A DNA stretch of 64,000 bases from Dyadobacter sp. LHD-138 (GCF_030929615.1 NZ_JAVFVU010000014.1:1-64000); one strand, 5' to 3'; numbered from the stretch's first letter, positions 36,574-46,963 are shown. Notes: generated by a model from the letters alone, not told the origin. Program-made: numbers and translations.

Positions 36574-39500
36574 TTATCCCATTTTGTTCCTGAAAACATC
36601 CTTGTTGATCAACTGATTTTCATGGAAGGGTTTTCTGTATTTTTTTATATATTCCGAAGGTTTCATGCCAAAAAGTTTATTGAACTGTTCGCGGAAATAC
36701 TTGATGTCATTGATACCAACCTGGTACGCCGTTTCGGAAATGGTTGTGTCGGTGGTGATCAGAATTTCAGCAGCCCGGCGCAGTCTGATGAAGCGGATAA
36801 AACTGTTGGTAGACTGGCCAGAGATCGACTTGATCCGGTTATACAATGTCGAGTGGCTCATCCCGATTTCAGCCGCCAATACTTTAATATTAAAGGATGG
36901 GTCGGTCAGGTGATTTTCGACAATGCTGATGCAGCTTTTAAGAAATTCTTTATACTCCGATGAGATCTTGAAATCGTTACTTTGCAGCGTAATTTCGTTG
37001 AAAAAATACTTTTGCAGATCGCTTCGGTTTTTAAGGATGGAAGCGATTTTAGCAACGAGCAGATCCTTGTCAAATGGTTTGCTGATGTAATCATCGGCCC
37101 CGCCTTCGATCCCTTTTAAACGGATCTGCGCGGAGGAGCTGGCCGTGAGCAGCACGACCGGAATATGACTCAGTGCAACATCGGCTTTCAGCTGCGCGCA
37201 CATTTCAATACCCGAAATCCCGTCCATCATGACATCGGAAATGACAATGTCGGGCAAATACCTTTTGACGAGCATAAGTCCTTCTTCACCGCTGACGGCT
37301 TCCAGCAGTTTGTATTTTCCGGTAAAAATGTGTCTTAAATATTGCCGGATCTCCGTGTCATCATCCACGATCAGAAGCGTGGCAAAGTCCGCGCTCAGCT
37401 CCTCGATCACAGGTTTGCTTTCGCTGGTTATGCCAGTTGGCTTTGTCTCCTCCGGTGGCACCTCCGCAAGTTCTTCCAGAAGAACGGAAGCATTTTCAGT
37501 TTTGATACCTGTTTTATTGTCCGCCCGCAGTGCGTGATGCTTTTTCCAAAGGGTCATTTTAAAAACAGTACCTTCTCCTGGAACAGAGTCATAGGTTAAT
37601 GAGCCGAAGTGGCTTTCGGTAAAAGTTCTCGCCAGAAACAAGCCGATTCCGAAACCACCTTTTGAAGGGAAACGACTGTCGGCATACTGGTGAAACACGG
37701 AAAATATTTTTTCCTGCGCTTCTTTAGGAATACCACGTCCCGAATCGGCCACAAGTATCTGAACCTGATCCCCGGTCTCGGTTAAGTGAATGCTTACCCG
37801 GCCATTTTCCGGTGTGAATTTGAGTGCGTTAGAAACCAGGTTAAATAAGGCAATCTCTATTTTTTCGCGGTCCGCCGTGATTTCTATATCTTCGTTTTCA
37901 CAGATGAAATCGTAGTGAATATGCTTATGTTCGGCCTGATGGGAAAAGTATTGAAACACTTCTCTGATCAGCTCGGGCAAATTATGAACAGCCAGTTTTA
38001 GTTCATCCTGTTTCTGTTCAGCCTTCCGGAAAAGCAAAAGCTGGTCAACCAGACTAAGCAATCTTTTTGCATTACGATAAATGATATTCAGGCTATTGGT
38101 ATCCTGCTGCGTGTTATTTTCTTTTAAAAGCTCTTTGGCCGGATTGATGATCAGCGTTAACGGCGTACGGAATTCATGCGAAATGTGTGTAAAAAATGAG
38201 ATTTTCTTTTCATTAAGTTCCTTTTCTTTCTGCGTCTCAAAATGCGCCAGTTTGATCTCGTATTGAAGGTTGGCCTGTCGGATTTTATATTGCTGGTAGT
38301 AATAAAAAGCCAGTGCTACCGCCGTCACGTAGAGCATATAGGCCCACCAGGTCTGATACCAGGGCGGAAGGATGCGGATGTGCACGCTGGCATAATCATC
38401 AAACCAAATCCCATCCTGATTGGAAGCTTTTACTTTAAAAGTATAATCGCCTGCGGGCAGATAACGATAGGTGGCAGCGTGTTCGTTAAGCACATAGTTC
38501 CAGTCTTTATCCAATCCTTCGAGCCTATAGGCAAACTTGCTTCTTTCCGGATATGCATAGTTTAATGCCGTATACAGAACAGAAAAAACGGCCTGCTTCG
38601 GATCAAGAACAATGCTTGTTTTATCCGTGATCTGCTCATTGAGAATCATTTTCCCATCTTTTTCCAGACCGACCTGAACATCTTTTCCGAATAGCTGTAT
38701 GCCTGTAACCAAAACACGGGGACGGTAAAGCGAAGATTTGATCTGATCTGGATAAAACAGGTTCCAGCCTTCGGTTCCGCCAAAACAGATAAATTTTTCC
38801 TTTTCATGGTATAACGCCGAACCCGGATTGAACTGTCCTGATTGCAATCCATTGCTCCGGTCAAAATTTTCGACCGAATGATCAAGCAGATTAATTCTAG
38901 AAAGACCTTTGTTGGTACTGACCCAGATCTTGTCCTCGCTTTCGGCTTGTATGGCATTAATGACGTCATTGGCCAGGCCGTTTTTTTCGGAAAATAGTTT
39001 GGCTGTTTTCTTTCCGGTATCAACGATCAAAAGTCCGTTACCCTCCGAGCCAACGAACAGACGTCCTTTTTTATCAAAATAAAGTGAGAAAATAATACGG
39101 TTGGAAAGGAAAACTTTTTGTTTCGGGTCGTTTAGAAACGAAGTGAATTTCATGGTTTTTGAATCCAGATAATTCAATCCGCCACCGTAAGTGCCGATCC
39201 AGAGATTTCCTTTTTTATCTTCGGTTATCGCCCTTACATCATTAGCGTTAAGCGTGCTGTTCGATGGGATAAACTGGCTGAAAGTGCCGGTTGTTCTGTT
39301 CATCCGGCAAAGCCCGCCGCCATTAGTGCCGACCCAGATCGTCTTTTTTGAATCTTCAAAAATTACCCGGACATCATTTTTGGGCAGGCTCCGGAGATTT
39401 CCCGGTTCGTTGGCATATTGTTTGAAGGAGTCGGTCGCCGGGTTGTAAAGATAGAGGCCTTTGGAATAAGTCCCGAACCACAAGTTGCCGCCACTGTCCC

Positions 39501-40782
39501 GGTAAGCGGAAATAACCGCACCGTCAGAGAGGCCTCCGGGTTTGTTTGTAACCGGGTAATGCTTGATTATTTCACCTGTGCTTTTGGTTTTATAAATGCC
39601 GTCGCCGTCGGTTCCAAGCCATAAGTTTCCATCTTTATCCGCACACATGCCATAATATCGCAGATAACCTTCTGCCCGTTCGTCCACGACTTTCTTTTCG
39701 AAATGCTGGAATTTTTCTGCGATGCTGCTGATCAGATATACCCCTTCACCGTACGTGCCCAGCCAGATATTGTAGTCTTTATCCATAAAAAGTGACTGGA
39801 TGGAACGCTGGGTAATACCTTGACCGCGGGAGTTTTTTACGGGTTCAAATGAAAATTGGGTGGGTTCTCGTTCCTGAACCTAGTTAAGGTCAAGGCTATA
39901 CAATCCTCCGTCCTGCACACCAATCAACAGCCTTTTCTTTTGGTCTTGCAGGAGAGAAAGGCAAATATTACTCCCGTGAAAGGTGTTTAATTTTAGTACG
40001 TGAAATTTACCGTTGCTGCGCTTAAAAAAGATGAGTCCTTTGGAGGAAGCAATCCAGATGTTGCCAAGGGAATCTTCGTAAATACTGTTGATACGGGCGT
40101 CAGGCAAAGCGGAAAGGTCCAGACCAGACTTTGTTAGCTTCCGGTTTTTGTCAATGCGGAAAACCTCTATCCCTGAGTCACGTGTCCCCGCCCAAAGCAG
40201 ATTATGAGAGTCTTCAAAAATATTTAAGATGGCGTTGGAGGCCAGTATTGGCAGTGTGCTTTGGTTGTAATAGGTGAAACTTTTCTTTTTCCTGTCAAAA
40301 GAACAAAAACCGCTCCCATTCAAAGAAAGCCACAAATCCCCGTTTCTTGCCTGGCTGATATCACTGACATCATTGTCGGTATTGTTGTTGGCAGGAGAAG
40401 GGTGGTGACGGACAAATTGCTCTTTATCAGCTGAAAATTCATTAAGTCCGTTACGGGAGGAAACCCAAATAACACCATCTTTGTCCTTAAAAATGGATTT
40501 TACATAATTTCCGGAGATGCTGTTTTTGTTATCCGCGTTGAACTTGAATATTTTGAAGGTATTGCCGTCAAACTGATTGAGGCCGTCACTCGTGGCAAAC
40601 CACATCAATCCTTTATCGTCCTGAACAATACTGTTGACGATGCCAAAAGACAAGCCTTGTTTTAGGGTATAATTAAGCACCCGGCCTTTTTCTCTCTGGA
40701 ATCCAAAGGAAAAAAAGCTGGTAAAAATTATCATGAATGCAATCAATCCGGTCTTGCTTTTCACTTTGCAGACATAATTCAT
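36574..40782 (-). pseudogene. Hybrid two-component system (HTCS) regulator with an in-frame TAG
   Basis: One frame runs from ATG 40782 to 36574, 1,402 codons, with a single TAG at 39882-39880 (codon 301). Before it are a signal/anchor segment and Reg_prop propeller repeats (DDKGLMWFATSDGLNQF). After it the same frame continues (EREPTQFSFEPVKNSRGQG) into more repeats (NIWLGTYGEGVYLIS), a Y_Y_Y domain, a membrane helix, a kinase with SHEFRTPLTLIINPAKELL (about 866), an ATPase domain (GGFGIGLFLARTF), a receiver with IVISDVMMDG (about 1184) and a C-terminal AraC helix-turn-helix. Such proteins sense oligosaccharides in the periplasm and switch on the PUL. Domain order is complete, so either a very recent nonsense mutation, a base-call error or readthrough explains the TAG. 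A restart at 39786 would lack an export signal. Confidence 0.85.
39880..39882 (-). other. In-frame TAG codon splitting the HTCS frame
   Basis: The minus strand reads AAC TAG GTT CAG at this point; the frame is open for 300 codons before and 1,101 codons after. No insertion or deletion is involved. A CAG to TAG, or similar single-base change, would create it. Confidence 0.85.
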
Positions 40783-40783
40783 A

Positions 40784-40838
40784 CGTCAATTACTCAGAAG
40801 TTTTACGTACGAAATTACGATTACTTTTTGAATTGACG
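40784..40838. promoter_or_regulatory. Inverted repeat upstream of the HTCS gene
   Basis: CGTCAATT (40784-40791) and AATTGACG (40831-40838) are complementary and just precede the HTCS start codon on the minus strand. It could be a regulator site or a leader RNA stem. Confidence 0.3.
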
Positions 40839-40902
40839 GTTTAATTATCAGAAGTGGGTTAGGTGGAGTTGATCCTGTTTGGTTTGAAATGCCGGGTGAA
40901 AT

Positions 40903-41469
40903 TTACACCCTCAGCCAACCGCGGAATCCTCTGGCGGCATAGTAAGATTCTGCGCCGTTGTGATACAGGAAGACATGGTTATAGCGGCGGTCACAAAAGA
41001 AGGCACCGCCAAGCTTTCTGATGGCTGCAGGTGTAACAACCCAGCTGGACGTTTTTAAATCGAAATTTCCAAGTTGCTGTAAAGCGCGGTATTGTTCTTC
41101 AGTTAAAAGTTCAATGCCCATGTCTCTGGCCATCTCAACAGCGCTGTTTTCCGGCTTATGTTCTTTTCTGGATTCCAGCGCTTCATGATCATAACAAATA
41201 CTTCTGCGACCTTTGGGACTTTCTGCTGAACAATCGAAAAAAATGTATTCGCCCGTTTTTTTATCGTGACCGACAACATCCGGTTCGCCGCCACTTGTTT
41301 CCATTTCATTCAGTGACCACAGTTTTTTGGTATCAGCCTCCAGCCTGGCCTGTACTTTGGTCCATTCGAGACCTTGATGACGGCTCATGTTTTTCTCAAA
41401 ACGGACTTTTATTGTGCTAAGTAATTCGTCGCGCTGTTCCTGCGGAAGCTCTTTTTTATTGCTATGCAT
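40903..41469 (-). CDS. DUF4256 domain-containing protein
   Basis: A 188-residue cytoplasmic protein matching DUF4256 over its whole length. Features include ELLSTIKVRFEKNMSRHQGL (about residues 16-35), GGEPDVVGHDKKTGEYIFFD and a C-terminal block with LGGAFFCDRRYNHVFLYHNG and AARGFRGWLRV. No signal or membrane helix. The function of the family is not known to me. It is followed on the same strand by nothing before the HTCS gene; upstream, 58 bases away, is an SRPBCC-family gene, and the two often occur together. Confidence 0.85.
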   Translation of the reverse strand: MHSNKKELPQEQRDELLSTIKVRFEKNMSRHQGLEWTKVQARLEADTKKLWSLNEMETSGGEPDVVGHDKKTGEYIFFDCSAESPKGRRSICYDHEALESRKEHKPENSAVEMARDMGIELLTEEQYRALQQLGNFDLKTSSWVVTPAAIRKLGGAFFCDRRYNHVFLYHNGAESYYAARGFRGWLRV

Positions 41470-41527
41470 CTGGTTCGTGTTTTTATTTATTGCTTAAAAA
41501 AAATGTATCAGGCGAATAAATGCAATT

Positions 41528-41989
41528 TTATTCGACGTTTTCTTCACGAAGAAGATTGGACAGATATTTTTCAAGTTTTTCTAGATTCTGCTTCTGGCCT
41601 TCGTCTGCTTTGTGTGTTTTGGTCACAATTTCACACATTTCAGCGGTGTCAAATAACAGTGACCAATCTATTACCGTTTCTTGCCCTTTGGATTCAAAGA
41701 GAACCGTGGTAACAAAATGCGGATTGAAGTGCTCAAATACGATTTTTTTTAACGGAATGATTTCCTTGAAAATGCTCCGGTTGGGATAGCTTGTTCCATC
41801 GGGTCCTCGCATCGTTAATCTCCATTCGCCTCCTTCCTGAAAGTCCATTTTATGAATTGTATTGGTAAATCCATTAGGTCCCCACCAGTTTGCAATGTGT
41901 TCAGGGTTAGTCCAGACTTCCCACATCGGTGCAATGGACGCCTTAAATGTTCTGGTCATTCGGGTTTCTCTGTTTTCTGGTTTTTCCAT
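41528..41989 (-). CDS. SRPBCC (AHSA1-like) family protein
   Basis: A 153-residue protein of the START/AHSA1 fold (activator of Hsp90 ATPase homologue 1-like). The opening RTFKASIAPMWEVWTNPEHI (about 13-32) and WWGPNGFTNTIHKMDFQEGG (about 34-53) are diagnostic. Such small helix-grip proteins bind hydrophobic ligands or have unknown roles in bacteria. No signal peptide. It lies upstream of the DUF4256 gene on the same strand, 58 bases apart. Confidence 0.9.
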   Translation of the reverse strand: MEKPENRETRMTRTFKASIAPMWEVWTNPEHIANWWGPNGFTNTIHKMDFQEGGEWRLTMRGPDGTSYPNRSIFKEIIPLKKIVFEHFNPHFVTTVLFESKGQETVIDWSLLFDTAEMCEIVTKTHKADEGQKQNLEKLEKYLSNLLREENVE

Positions 41990-42526
41990 GGGTTTATTAT
42001 TTTGAATTTTTTTCTTAATACCTGTCAGGATTATCGAAGCGATCTTCCGGATTTCTTTTCAAAAATGCACGGCATTGCGCAAACGTTCCATACGGGAGGT
42101 AAGTTGCCAAGTGAATTACGTATATATATAATCGTTTAAATTGCTCCTGAATGCACAAAATCAATATTGTCGATAACCGAAGATATGAATGAATCCCGCC
42201 GATTCTTACCGTTAAATAAATTTCCGTTCGATAATTGTATTACTATTATAATATTTTCTAGGTTTATGTATATATTGTGTCATAATTATTTTACATAAAC
42301 TACAAATAAATATGACATCAGCCAAACTCAACGTTTTTTGAATAGTATCTGATTTTTATGCCCTCCTATGCGACAAGTATACCTTGGTGATGTAGCCATT
42401 GCTGAGGGGAAACTGTTGATATGTTGCTTTCCATGAACTTCAACTTAATCGGGAATCATTCCCTTTAGCCAACCTGCGAGCCTTTTATAATATGGTTAGA
42501 TGGCTCTAAAAGCAGGATTAATAATC
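41990..42526. other. Divergent intergenic region
   Basis: About 537 AT-rich bases with no gene seen. TTTATGTA (42263-42270) and TACATAAA (42292-42299) form an inverted repeat in a very AT-rich block, a possible operator for the oxidoreductase cluster. A short stem GAGCC...GGCTC lies at about 42478-42506, just before the first gene. Confidence 0.4.
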
Positions 42527-42943
42527 ATGAAACAAGACGTAACCCCCCAAACTTTATTTCTTGAAATCTCAGTGCTTCTTACAGGTTTTAACAAGGCTGA
42601 GCTTTACGGAACCGGTATGTTTGATACCTACTATCATGCTTTGCAGGCCAATACGGGGCAGGCGAACTTTATGTACTTTTTTGAGGAAGTAGAAAAAATT
42701 TTACTGGAAAATGGAAATGCGGCTGAAAAAATTAATCAGGCCATAACCTCCAGACTTATGCAGCCCTCGTCGTACAACGGCCTTGCCGGGTCAATCATTA
42801 CGATGTGGTATACAGGTAATTGGGGAAATGATGTCATAGATGGCCAGGCCTACGTGCAGGGACTTGTCTGGGATGCTGCACAGGCACACCCGCCTGGCGC
42901 GAAACAACCGGGATTTGGCTCCTGGAGTATGCCTCCTTTGTAA
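42527..42943 (+). CDS. FAD-SLDH (sorbitol dehydrogenase-like) small subunit
   Basis: A 138-residue protein from ATG 42527 (an upstream in-frame start at 42500 would add nine residues). The start TLFLEISVLLTGFNKAEL, the central MWYTGNW and the end AHPPGAKQPGFGSWSMPPL match the small-subunit family of membrane-bound FAD-dependent sugar/alcohol dehydrogenases. In known complexes this subunit helps mature and export the GMC-type catalytic subunit, which here follows after 23 bases. No twin-arginine signal is visible in this copy, which is unusual. It opens a six-gene rightward cluster. Confidence 0.75.
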   Translation: MKQDVTPQTLFLEISVLLTGFNKAELYGTGMFDTYYHALQANTGQANFMYFFEEVEKILLENGNAAEKINQAITSRLMQPSSYNGLAGSIITMWYTGNWGNDVIDGQAYVQGLVWDAAQAHPPGAKQPGFGSWSMPPL

Positions 42944-42966
42944 TCGTCATCTAAAAAGCTGAGAAA

Positions 42967-44835
42967 ATGGAATCAAAACATTATGATGTGGTGATTGTGG
43001 GTTCGGGTATAGCGGGCTCAGTAATTGCCAAAACTTTAACGAATGCCGGCAAAAAAGTACTGATACTTGAAGCCGGTTTGCAGGCCGGTATCGCACTGGA
43101 AGGGGAGGCGGCTTACAATGTTTATCAGGATTATATCCAGACTTTCTACAATGCTCCGGCAAAGGTACCCAATTCACCGTACCCGGATCTGAAAGACGCG
43201 CCGTCGATTGATGTCCTTGAAATTCAGAAACTGCAACCGGGACAAGCCCCACCTCCGGGTTATCTGGTGCAAAAAGGGCCGCTGCCTTTTGCCAGTGACT
43301 GCATGCGGGGGCCGGGTGGCACGACATTGCACTGGCTTGGCACGACGCTGCGTATGCTTCCCAACGATTTTAGAATGAAGTCGGTGTACGATCAAAACGT
43401 GGATTGGCCGATAACCTATGAGCATCTGAAACCCTATTATGAAATGGCCGAGCTGGAAATAGGTGTCTCAGGGAATGTGGAAGATCAGCATTATCCGGGT
43501 ATCGGCCCCGATTTCTTTGGAGAAGATTATGTGTATCCGATGAGAAAAATCCCACAGAGTTACATGGATGGGCTGATTGCCAAGAAAACAGACCGGCTTA
43601 AAGTAACGGTGAACGATAGAACCTATGAGCTGAGCTGCATCAGTACCCCGCAAGGTCGCAATTCTGTACCCAATACCCGTTATGCATACAGTAAAATAGT
43701 CTGGGATAAAACGAAAAAGAAACTCCGGTTAGCGAAGGCAGATCAGTACAGCACGATCCCGTCGCTCTGGGATAATTATACGGGAGAACGCTGCGAAGGC
43801 AATGCGAGCTGCGTGCCCATTTGCCCGGTGCAGGCCAAATATAATGCCCTGAAAACACTTAAAAAGGCAAGTCAGGAAAATCTGGAAATATCCACGCGGT
43901 CGGTGGTGTCGAGGATCATGATTGACAGAAAAACGAAACGTGTGGACGGCGTAGCATACAAACGGTACGAGAATCCCGGCGAACCGGAGCATGCAACCCG
44001 GCTTGCCAAAGGCACGATTTATGTCCTGGCTGCGAGCGCCATTGAAAATGCCAAGATTTTACTGGCCTCCGATGCTGCCAATACGAGTGATCAGGTCGGC
44101 CGTAACCTGATGGATCATTTGGTGATGTTAACCTGGGGTCTTTCAAAGGAAAAAGTTTATCCCTACCGCGGACCAGGATCGACAACCAACATTCCAACTT
44201 TCCGGGACGGTGCGTTCAGAAAAGAACACGCTGCCTGGATATCGCCCATTGATAACTGGGGATGGAGCTGGCCTGTTTTTTCGCCGGGTTCCGATGTCAG
44301 CGCCGCCATTGCCAATGGTCTGTTCGGCAAGGCGCTGCGCGATCACATCAATGAAGTGGTGACCCGCCAGATCTTGCTGCATTTTGAGGTCGAACAAAGC
44401 CCGGAGCCGGGAAACCGGGTGACCATTGATCCCGCTTACAAAGATGCTCTTGGGAATTACAAACCGGTCATTCATTATAGTGTAAGCGACTACATGCTGA
44501 AATCGTTTGAAGCCGCCAAGATCGTTTCCGATCAGATTTTTGAGGCAAACGATATTGAAGATCATACGGTTTACAATCCTGTGACGGACCCGGACTACGT
44601 GGTTTATAAAGGCCAGGGGTATACTTTCCGGGGGGCAGGGCATATTGTGGGCACGCACCGGATGGGTTTTACAAAAGACGATTCGGTCGTGGATAAAGAT
44701 CAGCGCTGCTGGGATCATGACAATTTGTTTCTGGCGGGTTGTGGAAATATGCCTACGCTGGGCACATCAAATCCAACCCTGACCATGACGGCGCTGGCGT
44801 TCAACGTTGCCGAAAATATCCTCAAACAACTTTAA
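42967..44835 (+). CDS. GMC oxidoreductase with a cysteine cluster
   Basis: A 622-residue flavoenzyme catalysing oxidation of an alcohol or sugar. FAD-binding motif VVIVGSGIAGSVIAKTL (about 8-24); GMC signature GPGGTTLHWLGTTLR (about 116-130); C-terminal active-site region GAGHIVGTHRMGF with catalytic His about 562, then NPTLTMTALAFNVAENIL. Cysteines in CEGNASCVPICPVQAKYN (276, 282, 286) match the place where related FAD-glucose dehydrogenases carry a 3Fe-4S cluster. No cytochrome c subunit is adjacent, so the electron acceptor is unknown. It follows the small-subunit gene and precedes the ferritin-like gene by 11 bases. Confidence 0.88.
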   Translation: MESKHYDVVIVGSGIAGSVIAKTLTNAGKKVLILEAGLQAGIALEGEAAYNVYQDYIQTFYNAPAKVPNSPYPDLKDAPSIDVLEIQKLQPGQAPPPGYLVQKGPLPFASDCMRGPGGTTLHWLGTTLRMLPNDFRMKSVYDQNVDWPITYEHLKPYYEMAELEIGVSGNVEDQHYPGIGPDFFGEDYVYPMRKIPQSYMDGLIAKKTDRLKVTVNDRTYELSCISTPQGRNSVPNTRYAYSKIVWDKTKKKLRLAKADQYSTIPSLWDNYTGERCEGNASCVPICPVQAKYNALKTLKKASQENLEISTRSVVSRIMIDRKTKRVDGVAYKRYENPGEPEHATRLAKGTIYVLAASAIENAKILLASDAANTSDQVGRNLMDHLVMLTWGLSKEKVYPYRGPGSTTNIPTFRDGAFRKEHAAWISPIDNWGWSWPVFSPGSDVSAAIANGLFGKALRDHINEVVTRQILLHFEVEQSPEPGNRVTIDPAYKDALGNYKPVIHYSVSDYMLKSFEAAKIVSDQIFEANDIEDHTVYNPVTDPDYVVYKGQGYTFRGAGHIVGTHRMGFTKDDSVVDKDQRCWDHDNLFLAGCGNMPTLGTSNPTLTMTALAFNVAENILKQL

Positions 44836-44846
44836 GTTTTTCACCG

Positions 44847-46037
44847 ATGAGCGAGTTACTAAACAAAATATATACCGAATCAACAACGCAGCCGGGCAAT
44901 CCGAAACGTCAGAAACTGATCAAGGCATTACCGGCCGTTCCTGTTGCCCGCTTATTTACCGCAGAGGCTGCCGGACGGGAGCAATTTCCGCAGCCCTTGA
45001 TCAGAACATTGGAGGATCTGAAACGTAACCTGCAAACGGCTGTTGCGCTGGAACATTCGACGATACCACCATACCTTTGCGCCCTTTATTCGATCAAAGA
45101 AGGTACGAATACCGTCGCCTCGACGATTATCCGCAGTGTCGTGGTGGAAGAAATGCTGCACATGATCCTGGCAGCCAACATTCTTAACGCCATTGGCGGC
45201 AAGCCGGTCATCAATCAAAAGGAATTTGTTCCGACATATCCCGGCTATCTTCCCGGAAGTGATAAGTCTTTCATTGTTGGGCTTGAAAAGTTCTCGAAAG
45301 AAAGCATCGACGTTTTTCTCAAAATTGAAAAGCCTTCACCGCCACTTCCGAAAATAGATCCCGAACAGGCGGTTGATCTATTGTTTGAAGATCCCGGTTT
45401 CCAAACGATAGGACAGTTTTATCAGGCTATTATGCTGGGGATTGAATATGTAAATGCCAATACACCGGGAGGGATTTTTATCAATGATCCAGAAATTCAC
45501 AAAAGACAGGTAACGCAGGAGCATTATTATGGGAGCGGAGGCATGATTGTACCGGTGTACAGCATCGAAAACGCCCGGGAAGCAATCGAAGAAATTGTAG
45601 GGCAGGGGGAGGGAATAGACGATACCATCGAAGACTCGGACGCGAAATTATTCGATCAGACAACGGAGTATGCGCACTATTTCCGGTTCAACGAGCTGTT
45701 GATGGAGCGCATGTATGCCGAAGATGACACACCGAAAAGCGGCCCTACGGGTGAGCCAATCGTGGTTGACTGGATCGCGGTCCATAACATGAAAGCGAAT
45801 CCGAAAGTAGCGGATTACAAGGATCAGCCTGACTTACTGGCAAAAGCGAAGGAGTTTAATCAGGCGTATACCCAACTGCTTGACCAGATTCATAAAGCCT
45901 GCAATGGTGAACCGGAACAGCTTATGAAAGGGATAGCCCTGATGTATAAACTGAAATATCTGGCGACCGAACTGATGAACATTCCGCTGGCAGATTCCGG
46001 CATGATGGCTGGCCCTACCTTCGAATTCGAGCCATAG
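44847..46037 (+). CDS. Ferritin-like protein (VioB / imine-dimer synthase type)
   Basis: A 396-residue protein with a ferritin-like domain of the group found in iminophenyl-pyruvate dimer synthases such as VioB. Metal-ligand pattern: LEHSTIPPYLCALYSIKEG (about residues 68-86) and VVVEEMLHMILAANILNAIG (about 97-116). The C-terminal half has a helical segment (HYYGSGGMIVPVYSIENARE, about 225-244) typical of this family. The start ATG 44847 was chosen because the frame upstream overlaps the GMC gene. Relatives couple or oxidise amino-acid-derived imines. Sitting between a GMC oxidase and two amine-oxidase-like flavoproteins, it suggests a pathway acting on an oxidised amino acid, which is inference. 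Confidence 0.8.
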   Translation: MSELLNKIYTESTTQPGNPKRQKLIKALPAVPVARLFTAEAAGREQFPQPLIRTLEDLKRNLQTAVALEHSTIPPYLCALYSIKEGTNTVASTIIRSVVVEEMLHMILAANILNAIGGKPVINQKEFVPTYPGYLPGSDKSFIVGLEKFSKESIDVFLKIEKPSPPLPKIDPEQAVDLLFEDPGFQTIGQFYQAIMLGIEYVNANTPGGIFINDPEIHKRQVTQEHYYGSGGMIVPVYSIENAREAIEEIVGQGEGIDDTIEDSDAKLFDQTTEYAHYFRFNELLMERMYAEDDTPKSGPTGEPIVVDWIAVHNMKANPKVADYKDQPDLLAKAKEFNQAYTQLLDQIHKACNGEPEQLMKGIALMYKLKYLATELMNIPLADSGMMAGPTFEFEP

Positions 46038-46063
46038 TTACCCCGAATAATTTTAACCATACA

Positions 46064-46933
46064 ATGATCACCGTAAACTTAATCCCTATGTTAAAAGTAT
46101 CAAGTAATGTCGCCCAAACCATAAGGCTTGGCGGCGAGGTTTCTGAAACTACCTCCATGTTTGGTCCGCTTACAGACCTGATTGGCACCTGGGTAGGAAA
46201 CAAAGGCTGGAACCTGGTAGCGGTTCCGAACCAGAAAGGCGGCTTTTTGCTGCTGGTGCAACCCTACACGGAAACGCTTACGATTACACCATTAAGTACG
46301 CCAACGCCGAACCGTGGAACGGACATTATTCAGCAGGTGCCCACTTTGCTGTATAGCCTGAGTGTGCACAGTAATGTGGACGGAAGTTTGCTGCATGCTG
46401 AAAATGGAACCTGGCTCTTGCTGCCGGATTGTCCAAGTGATTTCAGTATTGCGCGACAGGCGTCGGTTCCGCACGGAGACTCGCTGTTGGCTCTGGGAGG
46501 TTCATCGGTTACAGCCGGGCCGCCGCCGATCCAGCCGATAAGCACCCTGCCGATTACCGGGCCGGGCCGAATGCCATTGGGGTACACAGATCCTTATCTT
46601 GTGCCCATGCAGGGGTTTAACAAAATAAACCCGCATGCCACTTTGCTTGATGCTATCAGCGGACAAACCATTGTTTCGTCTACCAATATCTCCATCAGCA
46701 CCGCGAACCAGGGAGGTATTTCCAATATTCCCTTCATTACAAAAAATGCCAACACAACCAGTTTTGAAGCAACATTCTGGATAGAAACCGTGCGAAACCC
46801 GACAACCGGGGGCACATTCCTGCAATTGCAGTATTCTCAAACAACAATCATCGAGTTCATTCCTCAGTTTGGTGATCCATCGAAACTGATACAGTGGCCT
46901 CACGTGAACATCAACACGATGGTTAAACAATAA
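46064..46933 (+). CDS. Uncharacterised protein, possibly calycin-like
   Basis: A 289-residue protein with no confident family. The segment FGPLTDLIGTWVGNKGWNLV (about 33-52) resembles the start of nitrobindin-like or lipocalin-like barrels, which bind haem or small hydrophobic ligands. The rest has strand-rich, Gly/Pro-rich sequence (LLALGGSSVTAGPPPIQPIS, then GPGRMPLGYTDPYL) and ends with a regular beta stretch. No signal peptide. It starts 26 bases after the ferritin-like gene and is followed by a hairpin, so it probably ends the first transcript of the cluster. A ligand-binding or carrier role in the same pathway is a guess. Confidence 0.55.
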   Translation: MITVNLIPMLKVSSNVAQTIRLGGEVSETTSMFGPLTDLIGTWVGNKGWNLVAVPNQKGGFLLLVQPYTETLTITPLSTPTPNRGTDIIQQVPTLLYSLSVHSNVDGSLLHAENGTWLLLPDCPSDFSIARQASVPHGDSLLALGGSSVTAGPPPIQPISTLPITGPGRMPLGYTDPYLVPMQGFNKINPHATLLDAISGQTIVSSTNISISTANQGGISNIPFITKNANTTSFEATFWIETVRNPTTGGTFLQLQYSQTTIIEFIPQFGDPSKLIQWPHVNINTMVKQ

Positions 46934-46940
46934 GGGATTG

Positions 46941-46963
46941 GAGCCGGAACTTGTTTCCGGCTC
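46941..46963 (+). terminator. Hairpin inside the oxidoreductase cluster
   Basis: GAGCCGGAA and TTCCGGCTC form a nine-base stem with the loop CTTGT, just after the preceding stop; GTGTTTCT follows. It probably separates two transcripts of the cluster or lowers expression of the last two genes. Confidence 0.65.

Noticed and set aside
39880-39882. Two separate regulator genes instead of one HTCS
   Set aside because: Both parts are in the same frame, the propeller repeats continue across the TAG, and the second part alone would lack an export signal.
44143-44718. A 191-codon minus-strand frame inside the GMC gene
   Set aside because: The GMC frame carries all conserved motifs; the opposite frame has none.
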